Below, piece after piece: positions 54,147-61,740 of a DNA stretch of 64,000 nt; position 1 is the first letter of the stretch; the number at the start of each line of letters is the position of its first letter. The DNA lies in contig NZ_WBVQ01000002.1 of the NCBI RefSeq assembly GCF_008933165.1, positions 143,569 to 207,568 of the forward strand, written 5' to 3'. Under the pieces are notes generated by a model. It made no database searches. It was not told the origin of the DNA and saw only the letters and a list, made by a program, of their open reading frames with translations. The DNA comes from Phaeocystidibacter marisrubri (GTDB lineage: Bacteria > Bacteroidota > Bacteroidia > Flavobacteriales > Schleiferiaceae). A program made the position numbers and the translations under genes.

Positions 54147-54629
54147 TCAGTAGTATCTGTATTCATCCGATGTTAGCAGCACATAGGCCAGATGCTTGAC
54201 TTCTAAATCGGGGTTATCGGACATCCAATTCACGTAATACCAACGTTCCATTTCATCTGGATACCTCGATAAATAGCGCTGAAATAAAGTATTGACCAAT
54301 CCCTCAGGGTTTGCTGTCCACTCCGATTGTGGTGGCAAATCTGCTTGTACATCATTCAAGAAACGCCAAGTTAAACGATCAATAATCACCTGTTTATCCC
54401 CAAAAGAATTGTAGGTATTTGAGAGGGTTTGAAGTTCAGATTGGGTGATACTCTGACCAAAGACATCTGAGTACATTATACTCATTAATTGAAGGTCCGA
54501 CTTCCTTCTGCTCTTCTCCGCATGGTCATCTGAAACTTCAACGGGATCAACTTCATACTGATTCACCTCAACCTTGGTACAGGCTGAAGCGATGAGAAGA
54601 ACCGACAGGTAGAGGTAGAAGTGTTTCAT
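54147..54629 (-). CDS. Hypothetical lipoprotein, second gene of the DUF1501 operon
   Basis: 160 residues, lipoprotein signal MKHFYLYLSVLLIASACTK (Cys17). The mature part is helical: KSDLQLMSIMYSDVFGQSIT, then NPEGLVNTLFQRYLSRYPDE and VKHLAYVLLTSDEYRYY. The last motif, LLTSDEYRYY, and the RYP(D/T)E pattern recur in the gene upstream (RYPTQYEL; MSTDEYFFQ), so the two are probably diverged relatives of DUF1549/DUF1800-like proteins. Its ATG overlaps the upstream stop (ATGA). Confidence 0.6.
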   Translation of the reverse strand: MKHFYLYLSVLLIASACTKVEVNQYEVDPVEVSDDHAEKSRRKSDLQLMSIMYSDVFGQSITQSELQTLSNTYNSFGDKQVIIDRLTWRFLNDVQADLPPQSEWTANPEGLVNTLFQRYLSRYPDEMERWYYVNWMSDNPDLEVKHLAYVLLTSDEYRYY

Positions 54630-55486
54630 TGGAAGAAGTATTCATCGGTAGACATCACACGAGCGCGCATTCCCATAAAATCATCGTCGGCTTCGAATAG
54701 AGCCTGCTGATATTGCCGTTCACTTGAACGGGGTTCGCGAAACAAATAATTCGAAAACACGTAGCGTACTTGTCCCTCAGAGTAGGCTGCTGATTCAAAG
54801 AATATCTTCAAATAATCCCCCTTCCCTTCTCCGCTTTGCAAGAAAAGCACATCTCGAAACCCCTCTACCATTCGCTTGGCAGATTGAAGTTCATATTGAG
54901 TCGGATATCGATAAAAGAAATGATCAAAGCTTGATACGACGAAGTTTTCAGATCCCATATTGATATCGTCATATATAGGATTATCAATGGCGTATTGATG
55001 TAGTTCTGCGTGTGAATACGCCCCTGAATGCAGACTATCTACAGCATAGTGAATTCGTTCCAATCGATCTATTTCCATCTGATAGAGGAACCACTGATTG
55101 GGTGGAGCTCCTTGCATCAAGGTTTCTAAATTCGAAATTAATTGAACGACATAGGTCGTATCTACACTTTCAAGAAGCTCAGATCGAATGTCATCCCAGC
55201 GTTTGACGGAAGCACTTCTACTGTTGTGAAGGGAGCTAACAAATTGATAGCGAAGCGAAGAATCTCTTGGATTTGGGTCGATGATAGAACGAGCTGCGTC
55301 AGACTCACTTGCGGTTGGCTTGCGACCTAAAACCGTAATATACACACGTTCAATATACTGGTTTCGAACCTCGTAAGACACTGTTAAATCATCAGGAGGT
55401 GAGTTGCCAACAACGGTATTCAGCACTTCCTTTTTACAGGAAAGCACGGTTAAAACAAGTAAACAGAAAACGGCAACACTTCTCAT
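54626..55486 (-). CDS. DUF1549-like lipoprotein, first gene of the DUF1501 operon
   Basis: 286 residues from the ATG at 55486, opening on a lipoprotein signal (VAVFCLLVLTVLSCKK, Cys17). The longer frame to 55693 has no recognisable content and is rejected. The start of the mature domain, QYIERVYITVLGRKPTASES, resembles the DUF1549 opening (xxFxxxLGRxPTxxE). The C-terminal half has FDHFFYRYPTQYELQSAKRM and NYLFREPRSSERQYQ, two more copies of a similar R-x-P-x-x-x-E helix pattern. Function unknown; it heads a five-gene coupled operon. Confidence 0.6.
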   Translation of the reverse strand: MRSVAVFCLLVLTVLSCKKEVLNTVVGNSPPDDLTVSYEVRNQYIERVYITVLGRKPTASESDAARSIIDPNPRDSSLRYQFVSSLHNSRSASVKRWDDIRSELLESVDTTYVVQLISNLETLMQGAPPNQWFLYQMEIDRLERIHYAVDSLHSGAYSHAELHQYAIDNPIYDDINMGSENFVVSSFDHFFYRYPTQYELQSAKRMVEGFRDVLFLQSGEGKGDYLKIFFESAAYSEGQVRYVFSNYLFREPRSSERQYQQALFEADDDFMGMRARVMSTDEYFFQ

Positions 55487-55550
55487 CTTCAAGACAATAA
55501 TTGCAAAAGTTACGAAGTGGCGACCAAAGTCTTGAAAGAAACTAGCTACA

Positions 55551-56246
55551 CTAGAGCAACTCAAGCAGTTCAGAAAGTTGGCGAATCTCTGCTGACACCT
55601 TGTCTGAGTGCTGCATTCCATCTGGGTTAAAGAACACTTGATGCATTCCCACTCTCCGCGCCCCGCGAATATCAGCGTCCAGATTATCTCCAATCATCAC
55701 AGAATACTTTCGCTCTGCCCCTGCGGACTTAAGCGCATGAAGAAAGATCTTAGGATCGGGCTTATTTACTCCAACTTCCTCCGATGTGATGACACTTTTA
55801 AAGAAAGGTTTAAGTCCAGATTTTTCGAGCTTGATATCTTGAACTTCACTAAAGCCATTGGTGATGATGTGCATTTCATAGGACTTCCCAAGGTGTTCTA
55901 GCACATCCAGAGTACTTGGAAACAAATGGGTTTTATGCGGAGAACGCTTGATGTATTCTGCTTCCATTCGATGGGACAACTCGGGGTGTTCCACATCAAA
56001 CCGACGAAGGGAGTCTAAGAATCGAGTAGTTCTCAGAGTTTCCTTATCAATCTCACCTGAACGATACATTGCCCACTTTTCGTCATTCACCAGCTCGTAG
56101 GTTTCGATGAATTCCTCCACACGTTGCACACCGTGCTCATTCAAACGCATTTCGTGGAATAAATCCGAAAGAGTCTCTCTGCTGTTGGTCTTAAAATCCC
56201 ACAGGGTGTGGTCTAGATCGAAAAAGAGGTGAGTGATATTTCGCAT
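55551..56246 (-). CDS. yjjG: HAD-family pyrimidine nucleotidase (YjjG type)
   Basis: 231 residues from the ATG at 56246. HAD motif I HLFFDLDHTLWDF near the N-terminus, motif II HIITNGFSE, motif III Lys in KSVITSEEVGVNKPDPKIFL, and motif IV VMIGDNLDADIRGARRVG. YjjG enzymes dephosphorylate noncanonical pyrimidine nucleotides. The gene starts 16 bp after the stop of the displaced helicase 3' remnant, so before the island arrived it was probably the gene just downstream of the helicase and may have shared its transcript. Confidence 0.88.
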   Translation of the reverse strand: MRNITHLFFDLDHTLWDFKTNSRETLSDLFHEMRLNEHGVQRVEEFIETYELVNDEKWAMYRSGEIDKETLRTTRFLDSLRRFDVEHPELSHRMEAEYIKRSPHKTHLFPSTLDVLEHLGKSYEMHIITNGFSEVQDIKLEKSGLKPFFKSVITSEEVGVNKPDPKIFLHALKSAGAERKYSVMIGDNLDADIRGARRVGMHQVFFNPDGMQHSDKVSAEIRQLSELLELL

Positions 56247-56259
56247 AGCGCAAAGGTGC

Positions 56260-56439
56260 AAATTACTGCGGAGGATGCAGGAAGAAATCGTCGGGAAATC
56301 CAATCAAATACACCTGCTCGCTTGAGCGTGTAAAGGCCGTGTAGAGCCACCTGAGGTATTCGAGATCCACCTCTCCTTCTGGCAACCACGGGTGTTCAAT
56401 GAATACGTGTTTCCATTGACCGCCTTGGGCTTTGTGACC
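56260..56439. repeat. 180-bp direct repeat, left copy
   Basis: Matches 61561-61740 at every base but one (56368 is C, 61669 is T; both codons encode Val). The identity begins 3 bp after the helicase stop codon and ends abruptly where the helicase frame breaks. The two copies flank the island 56440-61560. Confidence 0.95.
56263..56439 (-). pseudogene. Displaced 3' end of the RecD/Dda-like helicase gene
   Basis: This remnant encodes the last 58 or so residues of the helicase at 61564, from GHKAQGGQWKHVFIEHPWLP to FPDDFFLHPPQ and the stop, with no start codon of its own. Upstream of the break the frame hits stop codons in unrelated sequence (TTAATTACTACC on the plus strand). It is what remains on the yjjG side after the island was inserted. 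Confidence 0.92.
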
Positions 56440-56556
56440 GATTGCAGTTAATTACTACCATATCGACGAATACTGAGGTCCAGACACTCATGTTCGAATT
56501 TAGGAAACGGGCCCGGTTATCAATTGGAACCGAGCAGAATTAAACGAGATCACAAA

Positions 56557-57780
56557 CTAAATATCATCCGGAATTTTCACACATAAAGCCTCCAGTCCAT
56601 TGTTCATATACATAACTCGACGGATGGGATCTATAGTGACTCTGCCTTCAAGATTGCCTAAGTGTTCAACTCGACTTGATTCCAGAACTCGCTCACCAGT
56701 ATGAACATCTATTACAGCTAATTCTGTGGTAGTAAAAAATAGCTTGCCCTCAAAATATGTGAACCGATCTTCGATGCCAAAATCTAAATCTTTCCTGAGC
56801 CAAGAAATTGATCCATCTTCAATGCTTAATCCCATTATTTCATGAGCCGGTCCTTTTATCAACATAGTATTACCATTGATATAGAAATCTCCTTCATAAA
56901 ATTGTAACGGGAATGATGCCTTTACTGAATTGAAGTCTTGAGACCAAATTGTGTTTCCTGTGGCCAAATCAAGTGCCACAGCGTGATTGCGAAGGAGGCC
57001 ATAAACTACTCCTCTCTCTACTTTCAATGGAATCACTCCTGACCCTTCAACAAAATCCATATTTCGCCACAGAAGTGTATCTGCCGTCAAGTTGTAAGCG
57101 AATATATCTGTTCGATCTGAGCTTCCCGTAATACTTCGATTCTTCCAAACTACCACTTCATCACCATTGGTCAATGTGCCAAAACCCATAGAATCAAAGC
57201 CTGGTTTGTATCTATCCGTGCGCGTAAAAGCATACACCGTATCCCAGTCTCGAGAATCTACCGGAGTACGCATAATCGCTGCGCTGTTATTCGTAGGATT
57301 CATTCCATCATATTCAAAACCTCTGTACAAAAAACCATCGCTCACATAAATCAATGGCGAATTATCACCCGCAGGTCCATGCCATTGAGTTTGATGGGTC
57401 TCCATATTAATGCAATCCACGGATCGTTGACCACTCAAGAATAAATATTGCCCCTCGTGTGCCATGGATTCATCGAGATAGGTAAATGGTCCATCTGAAA
57501 AGTCCGTCCAATAATCACGAATCTCTCCAGTGGCAGTATCTAAAAAAACCACTGGGGAACGCACAGTATTCACTACACGATCAGAACTGAATACTACAAC
57601 ATCTTTATACATCACCGGATTTATAGAAGACATCCTCAATCGTTTATTCTCCAATAAAGATGTGCGCCAAACCACTTCTAATTTCGGTGGGCCGCTGAGC
57701 AAATTAACTTCATCATCATGTTTAGAGCATGAAGACAAAAGTGTTAGAGCTATCCATAAAAATGTGAGCATCATCTTCAT
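56557..57780 (-). CDS. Beta-propeller (PQQ-like) lipoprotein in the island
   Basis: 407 residues; lipoprotein signal MKMMLTFLWIALTLLSSCSK (Cys18). The mature part is a string of PQQ-like blades: PVVFLDTATGEIRDYW, DCINMETHQTQWHG, AVALDLATGNTIWSQDF, MGLSIEDGSISWLRKDL, and AVIDVHTGERVLESS, i.e. seven or so repeats of a strand plus D-x-x-T-G-x-x-x-W. It should be an eight- or seven-bladed propeller in the periplasm or on the surface; no quinone-binding catalytic residues were identified. Its ATG overlaps the stop of the hydrolase gene upstream (ATGA). Confidence 0.78.
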   Translation of the reverse strand: MKMMLTFLWIALTLLSSCSKHDDEVNLLSGPPKLEVVWRTSLLENKRLRMSSINPVMYKDVVVFSSDRVVNTVRSPVVFLDTATGEIRDYWTDFSDGPFTYLDESMAHEGQYLFLSGQRSVDCINMETHQTQWHGPAGDNSPLIYVSDGFLYRGFEYDGMNPTNNSAAIMRTPVDSRDWDTVYAFTRTDRYKPGFDSMGFGTLTNGDEVVVWKNRSITGSSDRTDIFAYNLTADTLLWRNMDFVEGSGVIPLKVERGVVYGLLRNHAVALDLATGNTIWSQDFNSVKASFPLQFYEGDFYINGNTMLIKGPAHEIMGLSIEDGSISWLRKDLDFGIEDRFTYFEGKLFFTTTELAVIDVHTGERVLESSRVEHLGNLEGRVTIDPIRRVMYMNNGLEALCVKIPDDI

Positions 57781-59282
57781 CTTCTATACAATCTGAATTC
57801 CTTACCTCTCCTCCCATTGAACAACAGATTTAGTTTAGCTTTTGTCTCATCGCAATTCCTAGCCTGCATATGGTTAGTTTTTTCCATTCGTTCAGCTAGA
57901 GCCCCTGGATAATCCAGTTGAGAGGCCAATGTCACCACCCCATCGTTGGGTTCCTCAACAACAATCTGGTTAAAATTTGGAGTAGCCATACAACCTGTCC
58001 CCAGAATAGTACCACATTGCGCTGGATCATTAACTACATAAGGTGGACGACTTGAGCAGCGACATGTGTAGGTGTTATTAAATAGAATCGTATCTCGCCT
58101 CGCCCCAATGAAGCGTTTCCATCTCAAATTAGCGCTGCCTAAAAATTGATAAGCGTGTTTAAACGTATTGGCATCATCTTGTAATCCATATCTACTTTGC
58201 CAAATTGGAATCACTCCTCTAGCAACCATATTCCAATAATCGTCATACAGATATTGGTAGTAAGCTCTCTTAAACTTGTAATTCAAAATCAGCGAGTTAA
58301 TGAAAACCGTCATTTCATCATCTTCATTTAATGAAAACGGATCATTGAACAACATCGATCCTGAAAGCGAAGTGTCGCTAGTATAGGTCATTGTGTGAAG
58401 GACTCGCCAAAAGACAGGTTCTTCCTCCACACCTGCAATGGTCACAACTTTCATGGTATCCGATTGAGCGTCCGTATTCAATATTGACAAGCTCGGTGCT
58501 CCAACCGCATAATCTTGACCTACAGGTTTGCGAATGGCATCAACAATTATGGGTAATACTAAGCCTTCGAACCCTGAACATGCGCCTTTTGCAAACTTCT
58601 GAACCACGTCGGAGGTCAAAAGAAAATTCAAATACCACTTCGAGTGTCTTATCTCGGTTAGCTTAGCGGCAGTCAACTTCCGACATCCTTCTTCTATCCA
58701 CTTTTGGACATCTCCGTTACTCGGACGAGTGGAATTTATGATATAAGCACCGCCATGTGGTGAGTCAAAAGTGGCAAAAGCACCAAACTGCGAAGGATTG
58801 ATTGAGGAGTAGTGCAAATTGTTATACCGAATGGCTCTCAATACGATTCCACCCTGACTATGTGCTATTGCAAAGTTTTTACTTACTGGAAGGGTGTCGC
58901 GCCGAGCTACTGCCACCCGCCATTGTTCCATGATGTTATTGTTCACAAAACTGCCAAGCTGAAATATCCTCAAGTTCTCCCTTCCCGAATAGTCAACAGC
59001 CAGTCCCTCAGTAATTCGCTCAGGATAGCCTTGTATTGGGTTTCCAGTTTGATTTTCAGTTGAAGCTTGAACCCTATTCCAAGATTGAACATCACCAGCC
59101 AATCCGTGAACCCAAAAAACCAATTTTGGAATTGTTGTATCCGGTGGGGTAGAAAAGGTAATAGGCTGAGTATTTTCATTTAAGGGGTCTTCAAATGAAA
59201 GAGAACTGTCTTGAATCACTGTGAACTGTGCCTGTAGAGTAAAAGTGAGGAAGAATGAGAGTATAGATACTGTGTATTTCAT
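57777..59282 (-). CDS. Secreted lipase-like alpha/beta-hydrolase in the island
   Basis: 501 residues with a signal peptide (ILSFFLTFTLQAQ). KLVFWVHGLAGDVQSWNRVQ is the oxyanion strand of alpha/beta-hydrolases; the nucleophile elbow is FAIAHSQGGIVLRAI, with Ser in H-S-Q-G-G; FDSPHGGAYI follows, as in lipases and PGAP1-like esterases. A cysteine-rich segment (YTCRCSSRPPYVVNDPAQCG) lies at about 403-420. The C-terminal NDGVVTLASQLDYPG and TNHMQARN may hold the catalytic Asp and His. It begins 11 bp after the stop of the T9SS gene upstream. Confidence 0.78.
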   Translation of the reverse strand: MKYTVSILSFFLTFTLQAQFTVIQDSSLSFEDPLNENTQPITFSTPPDTTIPKLVFWVHGLAGDVQSWNRVQASTENQTGNPIQGYPERITEGLAVDYSGRENLRIFQLGSFVNNNIMEQWRVAVARRDTLPVSKNFAIAHSQGGIVLRAIRYNNLHYSSINPSQFGAFATFDSPHGGAYIINSTRPSNGDVQKWIEEGCRKLTAAKLTEIRHSKWYLNFLLTSDVVQKFAKGACSGFEGLVLPIIVDAIRKPVGQDYAVGAPSLSILNTDAQSDTMKVVTIAGVEEEPVFWRVLHTMTYTSDTSLSGSMLFNDPFSLNEDDEMTVFINSLILNYKFKRAYYQYLYDDYWNMVARGVIPIWQSRYGLQDDANTFKHAYQFLGSANLRWKRFIGARRDTILFNNTYTCRCSSRPPYVVNDPAQCGTILGTGCMATPNFNQIVVEEPNDGVVTLASQLDYPGALAERMEKTNHMQARNCDETKAKLNLLFNGRRGKEFRLYRR

Positions 59283-59293
59283 GGCTACAAGAC

Positions 59294-60337
59294 TTATTTT
59301 TTGCTAATTGTTTCCATGTAAACTCCGTTTTGAGTGTATACGAGAATAAGCAACACTCCTGATGGATAGGATGTACCATTCAATTCAATCACACCATTAT
59401 TAGCCTTTGCTTCTTTGTGTGAATGAATAACATTTCCCAAATAATCTCTGATTTGCACTAACCTTACTTCATCATCGGCAATTCCTTTCAATACTACTTC
59501 GTATTCATTCTCAATTGGATTCGGATGGATCTGAATGAAAGCTTGATCAGTGTATTTAGGCACTATGGAATTTGGATCTTCCAAAACGTGATTGCTAAAT
59601 TCTGAGTATGTACTAAATGTAACTGGCGTTTGGAGATCTGTTCTTGTGATTTCTTCTATTCGAACACTCTCCACGTATCCATAAGGCGCAAACAACTGAA
59701 ACCATTGCTGCGTTACAATTCGCTCATTCTCTATACTATAAGCTGTTTCTATCTTCAACTCTTGTGGATAGAAGGTCATTGTACGATCCTTCCAAGTCAA
59801 TGTAAATGCACGATCTGAAAGTTCAATCAAACTTGCTCCACCTTCTTGTGCTTTAGAAACAAACTCGTCTTTAACATCTGGGAAAAACATCATTATCGGC
59901 AGATATCCCAATCGATCGGTTTCCTCTGTTATTTCAATTTGTTCACGGACTTCTATATCCGAATATGGAAAATGAAAAACTTGTTCTCCATCGGTGTATC
60001 CGTAACTTCCTCTAGGTGTATACAAAAGTAAATCTGGAGAAGAAATCCAATCTTCGAGTTCAGTGGAGCTGAGAACTTCAACTTGAAAGAATCTTTCATC
60101 GAGATTGTTAATACCTTGAGATACGACCATCTGACTCTCTAGTTGTTTCAACATATCACGTTCAGAGACATCAATATCATTAGGAGAAAGCCCCTGTTTT
60201 AAATAAGGTACGGTCTGTTCATGTACCTCGAACCTAAAGCGCACAACCGTACTATCTGTAATTATATCGCGCGTTGATTGTGCGCAACTGAATTTGCCTA
60301 CACCAACTATGGCGAAAAGCACAAGTATTGCCTTCAT
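59294..60337 (-). CDS. T9SS type A cargo protein, first gene of the island operon
   Basis: 347 residues, signal peptide ending GKFSCAQS (about 19). Residues 20-260 are not recognised (STVVRFRFEVHEQTVPYLKQ ... YGYVESVRIEEITRTDL). The type A sorting domain is at about 267-347: FIQIHPNPIENEYEVVLKG, RLVQIRDYLGNVIHSH, YPSGVLLILVYTQNGVYME. It should be moved to the surface by the host's T9SS, meaning that the island relies on a chromosomal secretion system. It is divergent from the regulator gene with 232 bp between them containing palindromes. Confidence 0.75.
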   Translation of the reverse strand: MKAILVLFAIVGVGKFSCAQSTRDIITDSTVVRFRFEVHEQTVPYLKQGLSPNDIDVSERDMLKQLESQMVVSQGINNLDERFFQVEVLSSTELEDWISSPDLLLYTPRGSYGYTDGEQVFHFPYSDIEVREQIEITEETDRLGYLPIMMFFPDVKDEFVSKAQEGGASLIELSDRAFTLTWKDRTMTFYPQELKIETAYSIENERIVTQQWFQLFAPYGYVESVRIEEITRTDLQTPVTFSTYSEFSNHVLEDPNSIVPKYTDQAFIQIHPNPIENEYEVVLKGIADDEVRLVQIRDYLGNVIHSHKEAKANNGVIELNGTSYPSGVLLILVYTQNGVYMETISKK

Positions 60338-60424
60338 AATAAATCATTCTATGGGTTGTTCACGGGTTTATTTTCTATCCGCTATTTTTATCGTTACAAA
60401 TTTAACAAGAAGTGAATATTCATT

Positions 60425-60544
60425 TTCGCAGCTGAAGCGAAGCAACCGAAGGTTTTTCGCACCGTTCTTCAATATTTTATCTCAAGTTTCGCATCTGATG
60501 CAAAAGCAAGCACTCTGAGCTAATTCTTTCGCATTAAATGCGAA
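60425..60544. promoter_or_regulatory. Operator-like palindrome array between the island regulator and its operon
   Basis: Sites related to TTCGCATT-A-AATGCGAA occur at 60528-60544 (perfect palindrome), 60488-60504 (TTCGCATC-T-GATGC-aAA, near-perfect), 60425-60441 (TTCGC ... GCGAA arms with a different centre), and a left half-site TTCGCACC at about 60456-60463. Centres lie near 60433, 60464, 60496 and 60536: 31, 32 and 40 bp apart, close to whole helical turns. The perfect site ends 25 bp before the regulator's ATG. Such an array is what an autoregulator controlling divergent genes would use. Confidence 0.6.
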
Positions 60545-60569
60545 TATTTCTTCACCCAATTAACCCAAG

Positions 60570-61556
60570 ATGAAAAACAAAATAGCTCTAGATCACTTTC
60601 AGAAATCATTCATACAGCTTTATAAAGCAAAGCTCGGGACACATACCAATCTTGCTGAAAAGCTGAGTTCAGATTTAAACACCTCTCTAGCATGTGCCTA
60701 CCGCAAGATTAATGGAAAGACAAAGCTCACTCTCAGTGATGTGATGCACTTGAGTTCTAAGTATCTAATATCTACTGACTATGCCATGCAATCAAACTCA
60801 AACAATGTTGTACTCTTCAACCGATCGGAGAAGATTAGGAAGGAGCAAGACATGATAATTTACTTTGAAAAAATATTGAATGATCTACAAGAGTTAACGC
60901 TCTTTCCAAACGCAACACTGTACTATTCGGCTCGTGATCTCCCTCTATTTCACTACTTCAAATATCCGAACCTTAGCATTTTTAAATTACAAGTATGGAT
61001 ACGCAGTCAAGCAGTTTCCGCAGCTCATCTTCATCATGTATTTCAACCAGAGGAAATCTCAAATAGACTATCTCAACTTTCGTCAGAAATAGCTAATACT
61101 TACAACAAACTATCAACTATAGAACTTTGGACTACGAGAACGCTGTCAAATGTGTTAGAGCAAATCAAATATTGCTACTACTCAGGACACATTCTGCGTC
61201 CTACAGCCCTTAGTATTATAGACGATGTCTTAAAAATGATCGATGATTGTGAGTATAGGACGAAACAGAATCAAAAGCGAGCAAGATACCGTACCGAAGT
61301 CTATTTATGTGATTATATAATGATGGCGAACGGAGCGTTGGCTAATATCAATTCGAATAGAAAAGCTTGGATTGCCTACTCTGGCATCGAACTGATAAGT
61401 ACGAATGATGAGGCGTTTTGTCGTGATTTTGAAACTGCCTTTCTTTCTCACATGAATATGGGTGTACAAATTTCTGGTAGTGCAGCTCGTCAACGTTCAT
61501 CATTCTTTAGCCAATTAAGAATGCATGTCAATGAAGTTCTTCAAATAGTGAAATAA
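60570..61556 (+). CDS. Putative transcriptional regulator of the island (N-terminal HTH)
   Basis: 328 residues, cytoplasmic. Residues about 20-65 fit a helix-turn-helix (THTNLAEKLSSDLNTSLACA, YRKINGKTKLTLSDVMHLSSKY), a pattern seen in Bacteroidota XRE-like proteins. The rest is helical with no recognised domain (EKIRKEQDMIIYFEKILNDL ... RTKQNQKRARYRTEVYLCDY). It is divergent from the three-gene operon and faces palindromes in the gap, so it probably controls its own gene and the operon. Its stop lies 7 bp from the helicase stop on the opposite strand. Codon usage looks AT-rich. No recombinase motif was found. Confidence 0.6.
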   Translation: MKNKIALDHFQKSFIQLYKAKLGTHTNLAEKLSSDLNTSLACAYRKINGKTKLTLSDVMHLSSKYLISTDYAMQSNSNNVVLFNRSEKIRKEQDMIIYFEKILNDLQELTLFPNATLYYSARDLPLFHYFKYPNLSIFKLQVWIRSQAVSAAHLHHVFQPEEISNRLSQLSSEIANTYNKLSTIELWTTRTLSNVLEQIKYCYYSGHILRPTALSIIDDVLKMIDDCEYRTKQNQKRARYRTEVYLCDYIMMANGALANINSNRKAWIAYSGIELISTNDEAFCRDFETAFLSHMNMGVQISGSAARQRSSFFSQLRMHVNEVLQIVK

Positions 61557-61560
61557 AAAT

Positions 61561-61740
61561 AAATTACTGCGGAGGATGCAGGAAGAAATCGTCGGGAAAT
61601 CCAATCAAATACACCTGCTCGCTTGAGCGTGTAAAGGCCGTGTAGAGCCACCTGAGGTATTCGAGATCTACCTCTCCTTCTGGCAACCACGGGTGTTCAA
61701 TGAATACGTGTTTCCATTGACCGCCTTGGGCTTTGTGACC
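61561..61740. repeat. 180-bp direct repeat, right copy (3' end of intact helicase)
   Basis: Pairs with 56260-56439, one mismatch. It forms the last 58 or so codons of the intact helicase gene plus 3 bp past its stop. Flanking bases differ between copies (C versus T on the left). Confidence 0.95.

Larger units (their letters stand above)
56440..61560. mobile_element. Putative genomic island between 180-bp helicase repeats
   Basis: 5121 bp carrying four genes: a beta-propeller lipoprotein, a lipase-like hydrolase and a T9SS protein (one operon, minus strand), and a divergent regulator (plus strand). Its boundaries are given by the 180-bp direct repeats. The arrangement, with an intact helicase using the right-hand repeat as its 3' end and a 3' remnant left at the other side, is that of an element entering at a gene's 3' end while restoring it. 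No integrase, transposase or terminal inverted repeat was seen, so the mechanism is not known. A plasmid integrating by single crossover would leave the same structure. Confidence 0.7.

Noticed and set aside
56500..56530. Possible terminator of the island operon (CGGTT ... AACCG near 56512-56530)
   Set aside because: The stem is short with one wobble and there is no clear T-tract after it on the minus strand.
56440..61560. Island as a classic insertion sequence or phage remnant
   Set aside because: No transposase, integrase, phage gene or terminal inverted repeat was found; the flanking repeats are 180 bp and gene-derived, too long for an IS target duplication.
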